From the IMG/VR virus record IMGVR_UViG_3300012204_000252, positions 1 to 25,172 of that record: 25,172 nt of DNA. One strand, given 5' to 3'. Position 1 is the stretch's first letter. Each line of letters opens with the position of its first letter. The notes beneath the pieces are model-generated. The model did no database searches, was not told where the DNA came from, and was given only the letters and a program-made list of their open reading frames with translations. The position numbers and the translations under genes are program-made. Positions 19,406-25,172 of the stretch are shown piece by piece. The DNA is from a virus.

Positions 19406-20919
19406 AACTGCCCGCCTTCATTTCGCGGATCTTTAATCCCGTGGTGCGCATGGACGCGTCGCAGCCGGGTTTTTCTAATTCAGGCGGCAGCTTTTACGAT
19501 GCCGCGTTCGATTCAGCGTCGCGCTCCAGTTTTGTAGCGTTTCCAGTCGTCGCGCGACGCGAGTTCACCCGCACCAATCGCGTTAATATTCTAAAAAAGG
19601 TGCGCGCGCTGGAGGCGAATCTCGGGCTCATCTCGCGCATGAAAAGCCAGGTCGGCAAATACGCGGTCGGCTTCGGCGTGTTCCCATTTCCACAAACCAA
19701 GGACGCGCCTTGGAACGAGGAATCGCGCACCAAATTCATGGATTGGGGAAATAACCCGAACGTGAGCGACGTGGCCGGCGCGATGACTTTTTGGGAGCGG
19801 CAACGGTTTCACGCCGAAACAATTTTCGCCGAAGCCGAGAGCTTCGATGCGCTCGTATCGAGCAGCATTTCCGGGTTCCCCCAGCTGCAGCTGTTCGATT
19901 CCAGCGAGATCGGGATGCCGTTCTACACCCCGCCGGATGGCCAATTTGTCGTCGACGGCGTCCGGGTGAACGACAATAACAAGGCGGTCAGCTACATCGT
20001 CGCCACGCAGCCGCCCAGCGCAGGCATCTTCAGTTCCACCTATGAAGTCCGCGAGATCGACGCCGCGGACATGATCCACGTTATCCGGCGCAAACGCGCC
20101 AACCAGCTCCGGGGCGTATCGCCGTTCGCGCCTGGCGTGAACAGCGCGATCGATCAACTCGATCTGCGCTCGGTCATCACCGCCTCCGCGAAGCTGCATG
20201 AAGCCCTCGGCCTGGTGGTAAAGAAAAAGTCCGGCGACGCAGGCAAAAAAGGCATCACCGGCCAGGTCAAAAAACTGGTCGATGGCGACGGGAAGGTCAC
20301 CCAGGTCGATGAAAAATTTATTCGTGGCGCCATCATTCAATATCTGGGGATCGACGAGGAGCTGGACATCGTCAGCTCCGATCGGCCTACCCAAAATATT
20401 CTCGATTTTCTCGTTTTTCTGATCCGCGACATTTGCCTGGGAACGGGACTGAGTTTTGAGATTGTGTGGAACCTGGCCGATCTCGGCGGCGCCACAGCGC
20501 GCATCGCGCTGGCCGACGCGCAATGGTTTTTCGACAGCATCCAGGACACGCTCAACGATCGTTTCAATCAGCGCGTCTGGGTTTGGTGGGCCGCGTCGAT
20601 GATGAAAAACGGGCAGCTCTCGCGCTGCTCGGATCCGCGCTGGTGGAATTGCCACTGGCAAGGCCCGGCCAAACTCACTGCCGACGAAGGCTACACCGCG
20701 CAGGCGCAGATCGATCGTCTCTATTCCGGCCAGGATAACTGGCAGGATCAATACGGCCGCCGCGGGCGCGCATGGAAACCGGCGCTCACCCAGCGCATCG
20801 ACGAAATGGCATGGCTCAACGAGCAATGCGCGAAAGCCGGCGTGGACCCCAATCTCATCTTCGCGCCCAAGCCCGGCACCGTCGTACAGGTCCACGGCGC
20901 TCAACAGGAAGGACAATGA
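19402..20919 (+). CDS. Portal protein, lambda gpB type
   Basis: A 505-residue portal of the lambda-like family (Phage_portal_2). It forms the dodecameric ring through which TerL pumps DNA. Features: an N-terminal clip/wing region (NRVNILKKVRALEANLGLIS), AADMIHVIRRKRANQLRGVS then PFAPG (about 221-245) as the conserved H-x-x-x-x-R-x-x-Q-x-RG-x-SP-x-A box, RDICLGTGLSFEIVWNLADL (about 345-364), and a Trp-rich crown region (WVWWAASMM, RWWNCHWQGP). It starts in an ATGA overlap at 19402 and ends in another at 20916. Length is normal for the family. Confidence 0.93.
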   Translation: MKLPAFISRIFNPVVRMDASQPGFSNSGGSFYDAAFDSASRSSFVAFPVVARREFTRTNRVNILKKVRALEANLGLISRMKSQVGKYAVGFGVFPFPQTKDAPWNEESRTKFMDWGNNPNVSDVAGAMTFWERQRFHAETIFAEAESFDALVSSSISGFPQLQLFDSSEIGMPFYTPPDGQFVVDGVRVNDNNKAVSYIVATQPPSAGIFSSTYEVREIDAADMIHVIRRKRANQLRGVSPFAPGVNSAIDQLDLRSVITASAKLHEALGLVVKKKSGDAGKKGITGQVKKLVDGDGKVTQVDEKFIRGAIIQYLGIDEELDIVSSDRPTQNILDFLVFLIRDICLGTGLSFEIVWNLADLGGATARIALADAQWFFDSIQDTLNDRFNQRVWVWWAASMMKNGQLSRCSDPRWWNCHWQGPAKLTADEGYTAQAQIDRLYSGQDNWQDQYGRRGRAWKPALTQRIDEMAWLNEQCAKAGVDPNLIFAPKPGTVVQVHGAQQEGQ

Positions 20920-21188
20920 ACGCGATCGCACGAAACCGCCCGTCGGGCATCGGACTTCATTCGCGATCGCTCGCTTTCGCTCAGCGCGAAGTAAATTGCG
21001 CGCGCTCCTCCGTGCGCCGCGCGATCGCGCACACCGAACAAATTCAAGAGCTCGAGATCCCCGCGCTCCGCGAATTTTCGCATCGCCAACTCGGTATCGC
21101 GCTCCGGCGATATCGCAATGCGATCGGCAAACGCGCCTTCGAAATTAGACAGCTTTCTGACCGCCGACCTCTGACATCTGATCTCTGA
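20916..21188 (+). CDS. Small basic protein between portal and protease
   Basis: A 90-residue, Arg-rich, helical protein (MNAIARNRPSGIGLHSRSLA, then VNCARSSVRRAIAHTEQIQE and REFSHRQLGIALRRYRNAIG). The start is an ATGA overlap with portal. The last about 10 residues (SDRRPLTSDL) are encoded by a heptamer repeat and may be acquired. Role unknown; nothing similar sits between B and C in lambda. Confidence 0.6.
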   Translation: MNAIARNRPSGIGLHSRSLAFAQREVNCARSSVRRAIAHTEQIQELEIPALREFSHRQLGIALRRYRNAIGKRAFEIRQLSDRRPLTSDL

Positions 21189-21191
21189 TTT
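21157..21191 (-). repeat. Heptamer tandem repeat, five units
   Basis: CTGACCG, CCGACCT, CTGACAT, CTGATCT and CTGATTT in a row; the complement is the same A-K-R-T-C-R-G family as at 5341 and 5864. It covers the end of one gene and the spacer before the protease gene. Confidence 0.8.
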
Positions 21192-21193
21192 GT

Positions 21194-22042
21194 ATGAGAT
21201 ACGACCGACTTTTCAGAAAACTTTATTGCGAGCCGCTACTTGTAAAAGCCAGCGCCTGGCGCGGGTTCGAGCGCGCTCTGCTAACCCATGCCGCAAACTT
21301 CGCAGCCACCGGCGAGAAAAGCCCGTCACGGCGGCTGGGCAAACAATCCGAGCGCTCCGTGCGATCGCGATTGAACAACATTCTCGAGATGGCTGGAACC
21401 GATATGGCCATTATTCACATCGATGGCGTGATCGACAAAAACATTTCCGATTTCGAAATGGAATGCTATGGCGGCTATGATCTGCGCGATCTCGATAACG
21501 CGTTGGCACTCGTTGCCGCAGATCCCGCGATCCTAAACGTGATGCTCTTGATCGATTCGCCAGGCGGCAGCGTTACCGGCGTTCCCGAATCAGCCGCAAA
21601 AGTGGCAGCGCTCGCCAGTATGAAAAACGTTTTTGCATTTACCGAAGGCATGATGTGCTCCGCAGCCTATTACATCGCCAGCCAAACCGATCAGATTTTC
21701 GGCACGGAGAGTTCCGATGTTGGTTCAATCGGCGTTTATTGCGCATTGCTCGACGCAACGGTTGCGCTCGCAAACGAAGGCTTGAAAATCAATTTCATTT
21801 CCGATGGAAAATTCAAAGGCATGGGCGCGCCATTCAAACCGCTCACCGACGAAGAGCGCGCGATGTTCCAGGAAGAAGTCGATCGCATTGGCGAAATGTT
21901 CCGGGAAGCGGTCAGCTCGAAGCGCCCGAATGTTTCCAATGACGTCATGCAAGGCCAATCGTTCTTCGGCTCAGCCGCGCTCGACGCAAATCTGATCGAC
22001 GCGGTCCTTCCCGATCTGGCAACCGCCTTGGCTCAGTTCTGA
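21194..22042 (+). CDS. S49-family prohead protease (lambda gpC-like)
   Basis: A 282-residue serine peptidase of the SppA/S49 class that would process the prohead. The ClpP-like fold is seen in AIIHIDGVID (72-81), VMLLIDSPGGSVTG (116-129) and GMMCSAAYYIAS (152-163), where Ser156 is the probable nucleophile. SSDVGSIGVY follows, and the general base is probably Lys208 in ISDGKFKGMGAPF (202-214). The first about 60 residues are basic and not conserved. Position after portal and before scaffold is as in lambda (B, C, Nu3). In lambda the scaffold is an in-frame internal product of C, but here a separate scaffold-like gene follows. Confidence 0.9.
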   Translation: MRYDRLFRKLYCEPLLVKASAWRGFERALLTHAANFAATGEKSPSRRLGKQSERSVRSRLNNILEMAGTDMAIIHIDGVIDKNISDFEMECYGGYDLRDLDNALALVAADPAILNVMLLIDSPGGSVTGVPESAAKVAALASMKNVFAFTEGMMCSAAYYIASQTDQIFGTESSDVGSIGVYCALLDATVALANEGLKINFISDGKFKGMGAPFKPLTDEERAMFQEEVDRIGEMFREAVSSKRPNVSNDVMQGQSFFGSAALDANLIDAVLPDLATALAQF

Positions 22043-22048
22043 AAAACA

Positions 22049-22077
22049 ATTCGCGTTAATTCGCGTGATTCGCGGGC
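22049..22077. repeat. ATTCGCG tandem repeat, left of a minus-strand cassette
   Basis: AATTCGCGTT, AATTCGCGTG and ATTCGCGGG in succession. A related, more diverged run (ATCGCGATTGCG...ATTCGCGTTTTCG) lies at about 22299-22323. Confidence 0.65.
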
Positions 22078-22295
22078 AACCCTAAAATCATCGCCCGGTA
22101 AGCCGCGCGCCGGCGCAGCTTTTTGATTTCGCGCTGGATCTCGCGATGCCGCTCGTACCAGCGACGATCGCGCGCGCGTTTCTTATTCCTGTCTGGCAAT
22201 CTTTTCCTGGCTTCCTGGTTTGCTTGATTAAAGCACGTCTTTGGAAGCGTCGGAAACAAAATCTTCCATTTACCGCATTTTTTCGCTTTCCGCAT
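22056..22295 (-). CDS. Small basic minus-strand protein in the head operon
   Basis: A 79-residue frame from ATG 22295 (an upstream start at 22364 is possible): MRKAKKCGKWKILFPTLPKT, then EARKRLPDRNKKRARDRRWY and ERHREIQREIKKLRRR. The repeated W-Y-E-x-H-R-E pattern resembles the basic linker repeats found in HNH-endonuclease-associated proteins, but no HNH motif is present. It fills the 283-bp gap between protease and scaffold-like gene, on the opposite strand, and ATTCGCG repeats lie at both ends; its stop codon is inside the left repeat. It may be an inserted moron or mobile fragment. Confidence 0.45.
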   Translation of the reverse strand: MRKAKKCGKWKILFPTLPKTCFNQANQEARKRLPDRNKKRARDRRWYERHREIQREIKKLRRRAAYRAMILGLPANHAN

Positions 22296-22325
22296 ATCGC
22301 GATTGCGTGTATTCGCGTTTTCGTA

Positions 22326-22904
22326 ATGCCAGAGCCAACCACGCAGAAAGCGCAGCTCCAGCAAATCTTCGAAGTATGCGGCGCCACTGATTTCTCGGGC
22401 GCGCTGGCCTCCATCGCAGGCTTGAAAGAAACCGCAGGCACCATCGGCGATGTGCAGGCGAACATGAAATTGTTCTTCGACCTCGCGGGCTCAGGCGACG
22501 ACGGTGCCGCCGCGCTGGCCACGTTCACAGCCTGGCGCGATCAGCAAGCTGCGATCTTCAATCTTTTCGGCGTCGAAAATCACGACGCGCTCCTGGCGGC
22601 CGTCCAAAACACGCTGGCCGATGCCAACGCGAAAGACGCCAGTGTCGCCGAGGCCACCAACGCCAATGAAGGTCTCAAAACCGAAAACGCGCAGCTTACG
22701 GTGCGTATTGGCGAACTGGAAATGTCCCAAAAAGATTTCGACGCCCGCGTCGAGAAAGAAGTCATCAATCGCGCCGCCGCTGCGGGCATCACCGAGCCGG
22801 TAAAAAAACCTGCCGGCGGCGCAACGGCAGCTTCGCAGCTCAGCGGAATCGACCGCGTCCAGGCGGCGATCTCCGAAGAACTCGCTCACGCACAAGCAGC
22901 ATAA
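22326..22904 (+). CDS. Scaffold-like head assembly protein
   Basis: A 192-residue, Ala-rich, acidic, mostly helical protein. I start at ATG 22326 (MPEPTTQKAQLQQIFEVCGA); the frame is open further upstream but that part is antisense to a probable gene. A coiled-coil segment spans about 105-150 (EATNANEGLKTENAQLTVRI then GELEMSQKDFDARVEKEVIN), and the end SGIDRVQAAISEELAHAQAA is a likely capsid-binding helix. Gene order (protease, this gene, major capsid protein) and composition support a scaffold role. Confidence 0.65.
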   Translation: MPEPTTQKAQLQQIFEVCGATDFSGALASIAGLKETAGTIGDVQANMKLFFDLAGSGDDGAAALATFTAWRDQQAAIFNLFGVENHDALLAAVQNTLADANAKDASVAEATNANEGLKTENAQLTVRIGELEMSQKDFDARVEKEVINRAAAAGITEPVKKPAGGATAASQLSGIDRVQAAISEELAHAQAA

Positions 22905-22910
22905 AATTCT

Positions 22911-23855
22911 ATGGCCTACCAATATTTAACCGCTCTCGATCTGGCGAAGATCAACGGGTCCGACATGACCGTCGGGCTCATCGAAGAAAACCTGAACGCA
23001 GCGCCCGAGCTTCAGGTGGTCCCCGCGCGCGCCATCAAAGGCACTTCGTTCAAGGGACTCATTCGCACCGGTTATCCGGCCACCGGGTTTCGCAAGCTCA
23101 ACGTAGGCGTCGAGCCGACCAAGAGCACCTACGTAAACAAAATTTTCGAATGTTTCTATTACGACGGTCAGATGGAAATGGACCGCGCCGCAGCTTCTGC
23201 CGATGAACAGGGCGAAGCGCACGCGCTGGCACTCGAGGCTGATGGCCACGGACGCGCGTTTCTTCTCACCACCGGCAAGCAAGTTTGGTACGGCACCGGC
23301 ACCGGCGGTGATCCGGATGGTTATCCCGGCGGCGTGCAGGTAGTCGATAGCGGCCTGGTCGTGGACGCCGGCGGCACCACTGCCGACATTTGCAGCTCCG
23401 TTTATGCCATCGTCGCCAGCCCGAAATTCATGGGCCTCATCTTCGGCAATAACCAGGTGTTCGATGTCGGCCAATGGCGTGTCCAGACGATTGCGCGGAG
23501 CAGCAAGGAAATGACCGCCTGGAAAAATTCGCTCGAAGGCTGGATCGGCGTGGAATGGCTCAGCAAATATGCCGTCGGCCGAATCAAGAAACTCACCACT
23601 GACAGCGGCAAAGGGCTCACCGATTCGTTGCTGGCAGATCTGCTCGCCAAATTCCCAATCGGCGTAAAGCCAACGCACCTTTTCATGTCCCGCCGCAGCC
23701 GGGCGCAACTGCAAAAATCGCGGACTGTAACGCTCTTCGGCCAGGGCGCAGGCCGTCCGAATCAGCCCACTATCGCGCCGTTGCCGACCGACTACGACGG
23801 CGTCCCAATCATCGCCACCGATTCCATTATCGATACCGAAGCGCTCACTCTGTAA
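22911..23855 (+). CDS. Major capsid protein (HK97 fold)
   Basis: A 314-residue protein forming the head shell. The sequence MAYQYLTALDLAKINGSDMT, an N-arm-like start, is followed by ELQVVPARAIKGTSFKGLIR then TGYPATGFRKLNVGVE, a central AFLLTTGKQVWYGTGTGGDP, and an end KPTHLFMSRRSRAQLQKSRT with YDGVPIIATDSIIDTEALTL. The last pattern (K-P-x-x-L-x-M-S-R-R-S, then G-V-P-I-I-x-T-D-S-I) is typical of short HK97-fold coat proteins. It has no long N-terminal delta domain, consistent with a separate scaffold gene. Position fits. Confidence 0.88.
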   Translation: MAYQYLTALDLAKINGSDMTVGLIEENLNAAPELQVVPARAIKGTSFKGLIRTGYPATGFRKLNVGVEPTKSTYVNKIFECFYYDGQMEMDRAAASADEQGEAHALALEADGHGRAFLLTTGKQVWYGTGTGGDPDGYPGGVQVVDSGLVVDAGGTTADICSSVYAIVASPKFMGLIFGNNQVFDVGQWRVQTIARSSKEMTAWKNSLEGWIGVEWLSKYAVGRIKKLTTDSGKGLTDSLLADLLAKFPIGVKPTHLFMSRRSRAQLQKSRTVTLFGQGAGRPNQPTIAPLPTDYDGVPIIATDSIIDTEALTL

Positions 23856-23856
23856 T

Positions 23857-23893
23857 CTCTCAACTACCAACCCTCAACTAAGGACTTCTTAAA
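23857..23893 (+). promoter_or_regulatory. Unstructured C/A-rich leader with ribosome-binding site
   Basis: CTCAACTACCAACCCTCAAC precedes AAGGA and the ATG at 23894. A similar TCAACTCACAACTA leader with AAAGGA precedes the gene at 24672. Free of G and hardly able to fold, such leaders favour strong translation. Confidence 0.45.
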
Positions 23894-24313
23894 ATGGCTC
23901 TCCCTCTCGCAAGAAACATCCAAGACGCCAGCATTAACCCTGCCGCGTTCGCACTTCCCGCCGCCGCGAGCTCGAGTACCACTTCCGCGGTAATCGATCT
24001 GGGCACCGATGCCGTAAAAGGCGAGGGCATCGAGCTTAACCTCACCGTGCCCGCGCTGAGCACTGTCATCGTTCCAGACACGCGCACGGTCACGTACATC
24101 ATCGAGACGTCGACCACCGCCGTTTTTACCGCAGTCGCGGCTACGATTCTGAGCGTGGTCCAGACCGGCGCCGGGGGCGCAGGCGTTGCGGCATTCGACC
24201 GCCGCTGCAAAATCCCGGCGGACTGCGAGCGTTACGTCCGGGCAAAGATCACTTTCGGAGCCAGCACCACAGACGGCTCCGCAATCAGTGCGACTCTCGC
24301 TGCGAAGTTTTAG
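23894..24313 (+). CDS. Capsid cement/decoration-like protein (Bbp16-like)
   Basis: A 139-residue beta-rich protein: TTSAVIDLGTDAVKGEGIEL, VPALSTVIVPDTRTVTYIIE, and PADCERYVRAKITFGASTTD with a DGSAISATLA end. This matches the pattern I remember for Bbp16-like capsid cement proteins, which lie next to the coat gene. A clear AAGGA ribosome-binding site behind an unstructured leader suggests high expression, as expected for a virion component present in many copies. Confidence 0.65.
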   Translation: MALPLARNIQDASINPAAFALPAAASSSTTSAVIDLGTDAVKGEGIELNLTVPALSTVIVPDTRTVTYIIETSTTAVFTAVAATILSVVQTGAGGAGVAAFDRRCKIPADCERYVRAKITFGASTTDGSAISATLAAKF

Positions 24314-24315
24314 CC

Positions 24316-24567
24316 ATGGCCACGCCCGCGAAAAAAGCGGGGGCCGTAACCGCTAATGGCAACGGCATACAGTTTTCGTTTGTTGCCGCGCGCAAAACCG
24401 ATGGCGCCCTGGAAATTCTCGCGCTGTCCGAGAGCTCCGATCCCGCGCTCGATTGCCATCAGCGCCTGAAAAAAATGAAAGGCCGCGATGAGAACGGCCG
24501 TCTCGTTTACACCGATGCCGCGCTGTTCATCCGCCCCAAAACAAATCGCAGACTGCACTTCGCATGA
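24316..24567 (+). CDS. Small structural-region protein, unknown function
   Basis: An 83-residue protein (MATPAKKAGAVTANGNGIQF, then SFVAARKTDGALEILALSES and RLVYTDAALFIRPKTNRRLH). The start follows the previous stop by two bases. It is beta-rich with a basic end. It may be a head-completion factor by position, but no family is recognised. Confidence 0.55.
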   Translation: MATPAKKAGAVTANGNGIQFSFVAARKTDGALEILALSESSDPALDCHQRLKKMKGRDENGRLVYTDAALFIRPKTNRRLHFA

Positions 24568-24591
24568 ATGCGTATAGCCCTTCTCCCCTTT

Positions 24592-24630
24592 ACGCGGCTC
24601 TAAAACCGCGTGAGAAGCGCAGCTTCTTTT
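24592..24630 (+). terminator. Two hairpins, the second terminator-like
   Basis: ACGCGG-CTCTAAAA-CCGCGT (24592-24611) is followed directly by AGAAGC-GCA-GCTTCT and T4 (24613-24630). TTTACGCGGCTC occurs on both sides as a direct repeat. A weak intrinsic terminator or attenuator between head genes is plausible. Confidence 0.45.
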
Positions 24631-24671
24631 ACGCGGCTCAATTCTCAACTCACAACTAAAGGATACATCTA

Positions 24672-25172
24672 ATGCTCGACGCCAATTACGTTAAAGTTTT
24701 CAAAATTCTCGGGAAACTCTGCTACGCCTACGACCTCTGCGCAGCCGAGGAAACTAATCTCGACGCCATCGTCGCCACTATCCAGGATCAAGCCGCAACC
24801 GGCGATCCCGCCGAGAATCCCGTCCTCGATACGTTGCGCCAGCGCATCATCCAGCTCGAAAACGCGCGAGACACCTCAGGCGCGAGCGTATGCCAGGCTG
24901 CCGCGTCAGATTTTTTCACCAGCCCATATTTCACCAGCAAGCTGGTGCACAATACGCCCGCCGGTAACAGCGTGGCCGACGTCCTGGCCGCGTTTCAGCT
25001 CGAGATGTCCGCCGCCGGCGGGGACGACGACAAAACTCTCACCACGAAACATTCCAGCGGCCTCATCAATTTCTTCGACAGCTTGCTCGCCGCGCCCGGA
25101 ACGTGGAACAACGAAGCCGACGCCACCGCTGATTACAAAGACACCGTTTACGTCGTCCTGGCCGTCATCTGA
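24672..25172 (+). CDS. Unknown protein of the head region
   Basis: A 166-residue, acidic, helical protein (MLDANYVKVFKILGKLCYAY, then CAAEETNLDAIVATIQDQAA; later ASDFFTSPYFTSKLVHNTPA and SSGLINFFDSLLAAPGTWNN). It has a good AAAGGA ribosome-binding site after an unstructured leader, hinting at strong expression. Location after capsid and cement genes suggests a virion or head-tail connector protein. It ends exactly at the window border. Confidence 0.6.
   Translation: MLDANYVKVFKILGKLCYAYDLCAAEETNLDAIVATIQDQAATGDPAENPVLDTLRQRIIQLENARDTSGASVCQAAASDFFTSPYFTSKLVHNTPAGNSVADVLAAFQLEMSAAGGDDDKTLTTKHSSGLINFFDSLLAAPGTWNNEADATADYKDTVYVVLAVI

Noticed and set aside
19500-19540. Third tRNA-like 3' end (TTCGATT...GCGCTCCA) in the portal gene
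   Set aside because: The T-stem does not pair and there is no acceptor partner upstream; it is ordinary portal coding sequence.
19591-20931. 446-codon open frame on the minus strand opposite the portal gene
   Set aside because: The plus-strand frame is a clear portal protein; the antisense frame is open because of high GC content and has an artificial, repeat-free but unfamiliar composition.
22926-23870. 314-codon minus-strand frame opposite the major capsid gene
   Set aside because: It mirrors the capsid frame over almost its whole length; the plus-strand protein matches known coat-protein patterns.

Overview
The window is a temperate phage or prophage of the tailed-phage (Caudoviricetes) type, GC-rich, with a lambda-like order of head genes. 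It starts exactly at the stop codon of an integrase and ends at the stop of an unrecognised gene in the head region, so the tail and lysis genes are not included. The short tandem repeats between and inside genes (heptamers around A-K-R-T-C-R-G, nonamers such as NNCACGAAG and CCACAGATG, ATTCGCG runs) and a dispersed 24-nt palindromic repeat look to me like the repeats of soil Verrucomicrobia or related chromosomes. A verrucomicrobial host is therefore my best guess, but no gene proves it.

Layout: 1-2334 (minus strand) is the lysogeny block: tyrosine recombinase, a zinc-ribbon membrane protein overlapping it by ATGA, and an XRE-type repressor. 2335-2434 is a divergent control region with a perfect 15-bp palindrome. 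2435-10502 (plus strand) is one long early operon of mostly small proteins, nearly all joined by ATGA overlaps. It contains a Val/Asp repeat protein, a frameshifted zinc-ribbon gene, several one-helix membrane peptides, a HerA/FtsK-like ATPase with a duplicated C-terminal winged helix, a short cysteine-cluster protein of the phage Gp37/Gp68 type, and a winged-helix replication protein. The replication gene carries three 27-bp-spaced dyad repeats that look like a lambda-O-style origin. 10503-12828 holds a truncated minus-strand gene, two or three regulators or accessory genes, and structured non-coding DNA. 12829-25172 is the packaging and head block: small and large terminase (GpA type), a minus-strand accessory gene, two tail-fibre-like genes and a BppU-like gene set between terminase and portal, then portal, S49 protease, scaffold-like protein, major capsid protein, cement-like protein and two unknown genes.

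The most surprising content is in the early operon. Two complete cloverleaf folds (3691-3765 and 5109-5182), each ending in an encoded CCA, lie inside predicted coding sequence. Both carry the main bacterial glycine-tRNA identity features (G1-C72, C2-G71, G3-C70, U73, C35, C36), yet both lack the usual D-loop GG and U8. Second to this are the iteron array in the replication gene, a 26-bp perfect palindrome inside a DUF3102-like gene, and a 24-nt palindromic repeat present six times, four of these translated within two large proteins. All functional calls rest on reading the sequence and on memory of protein families; no searches were run.
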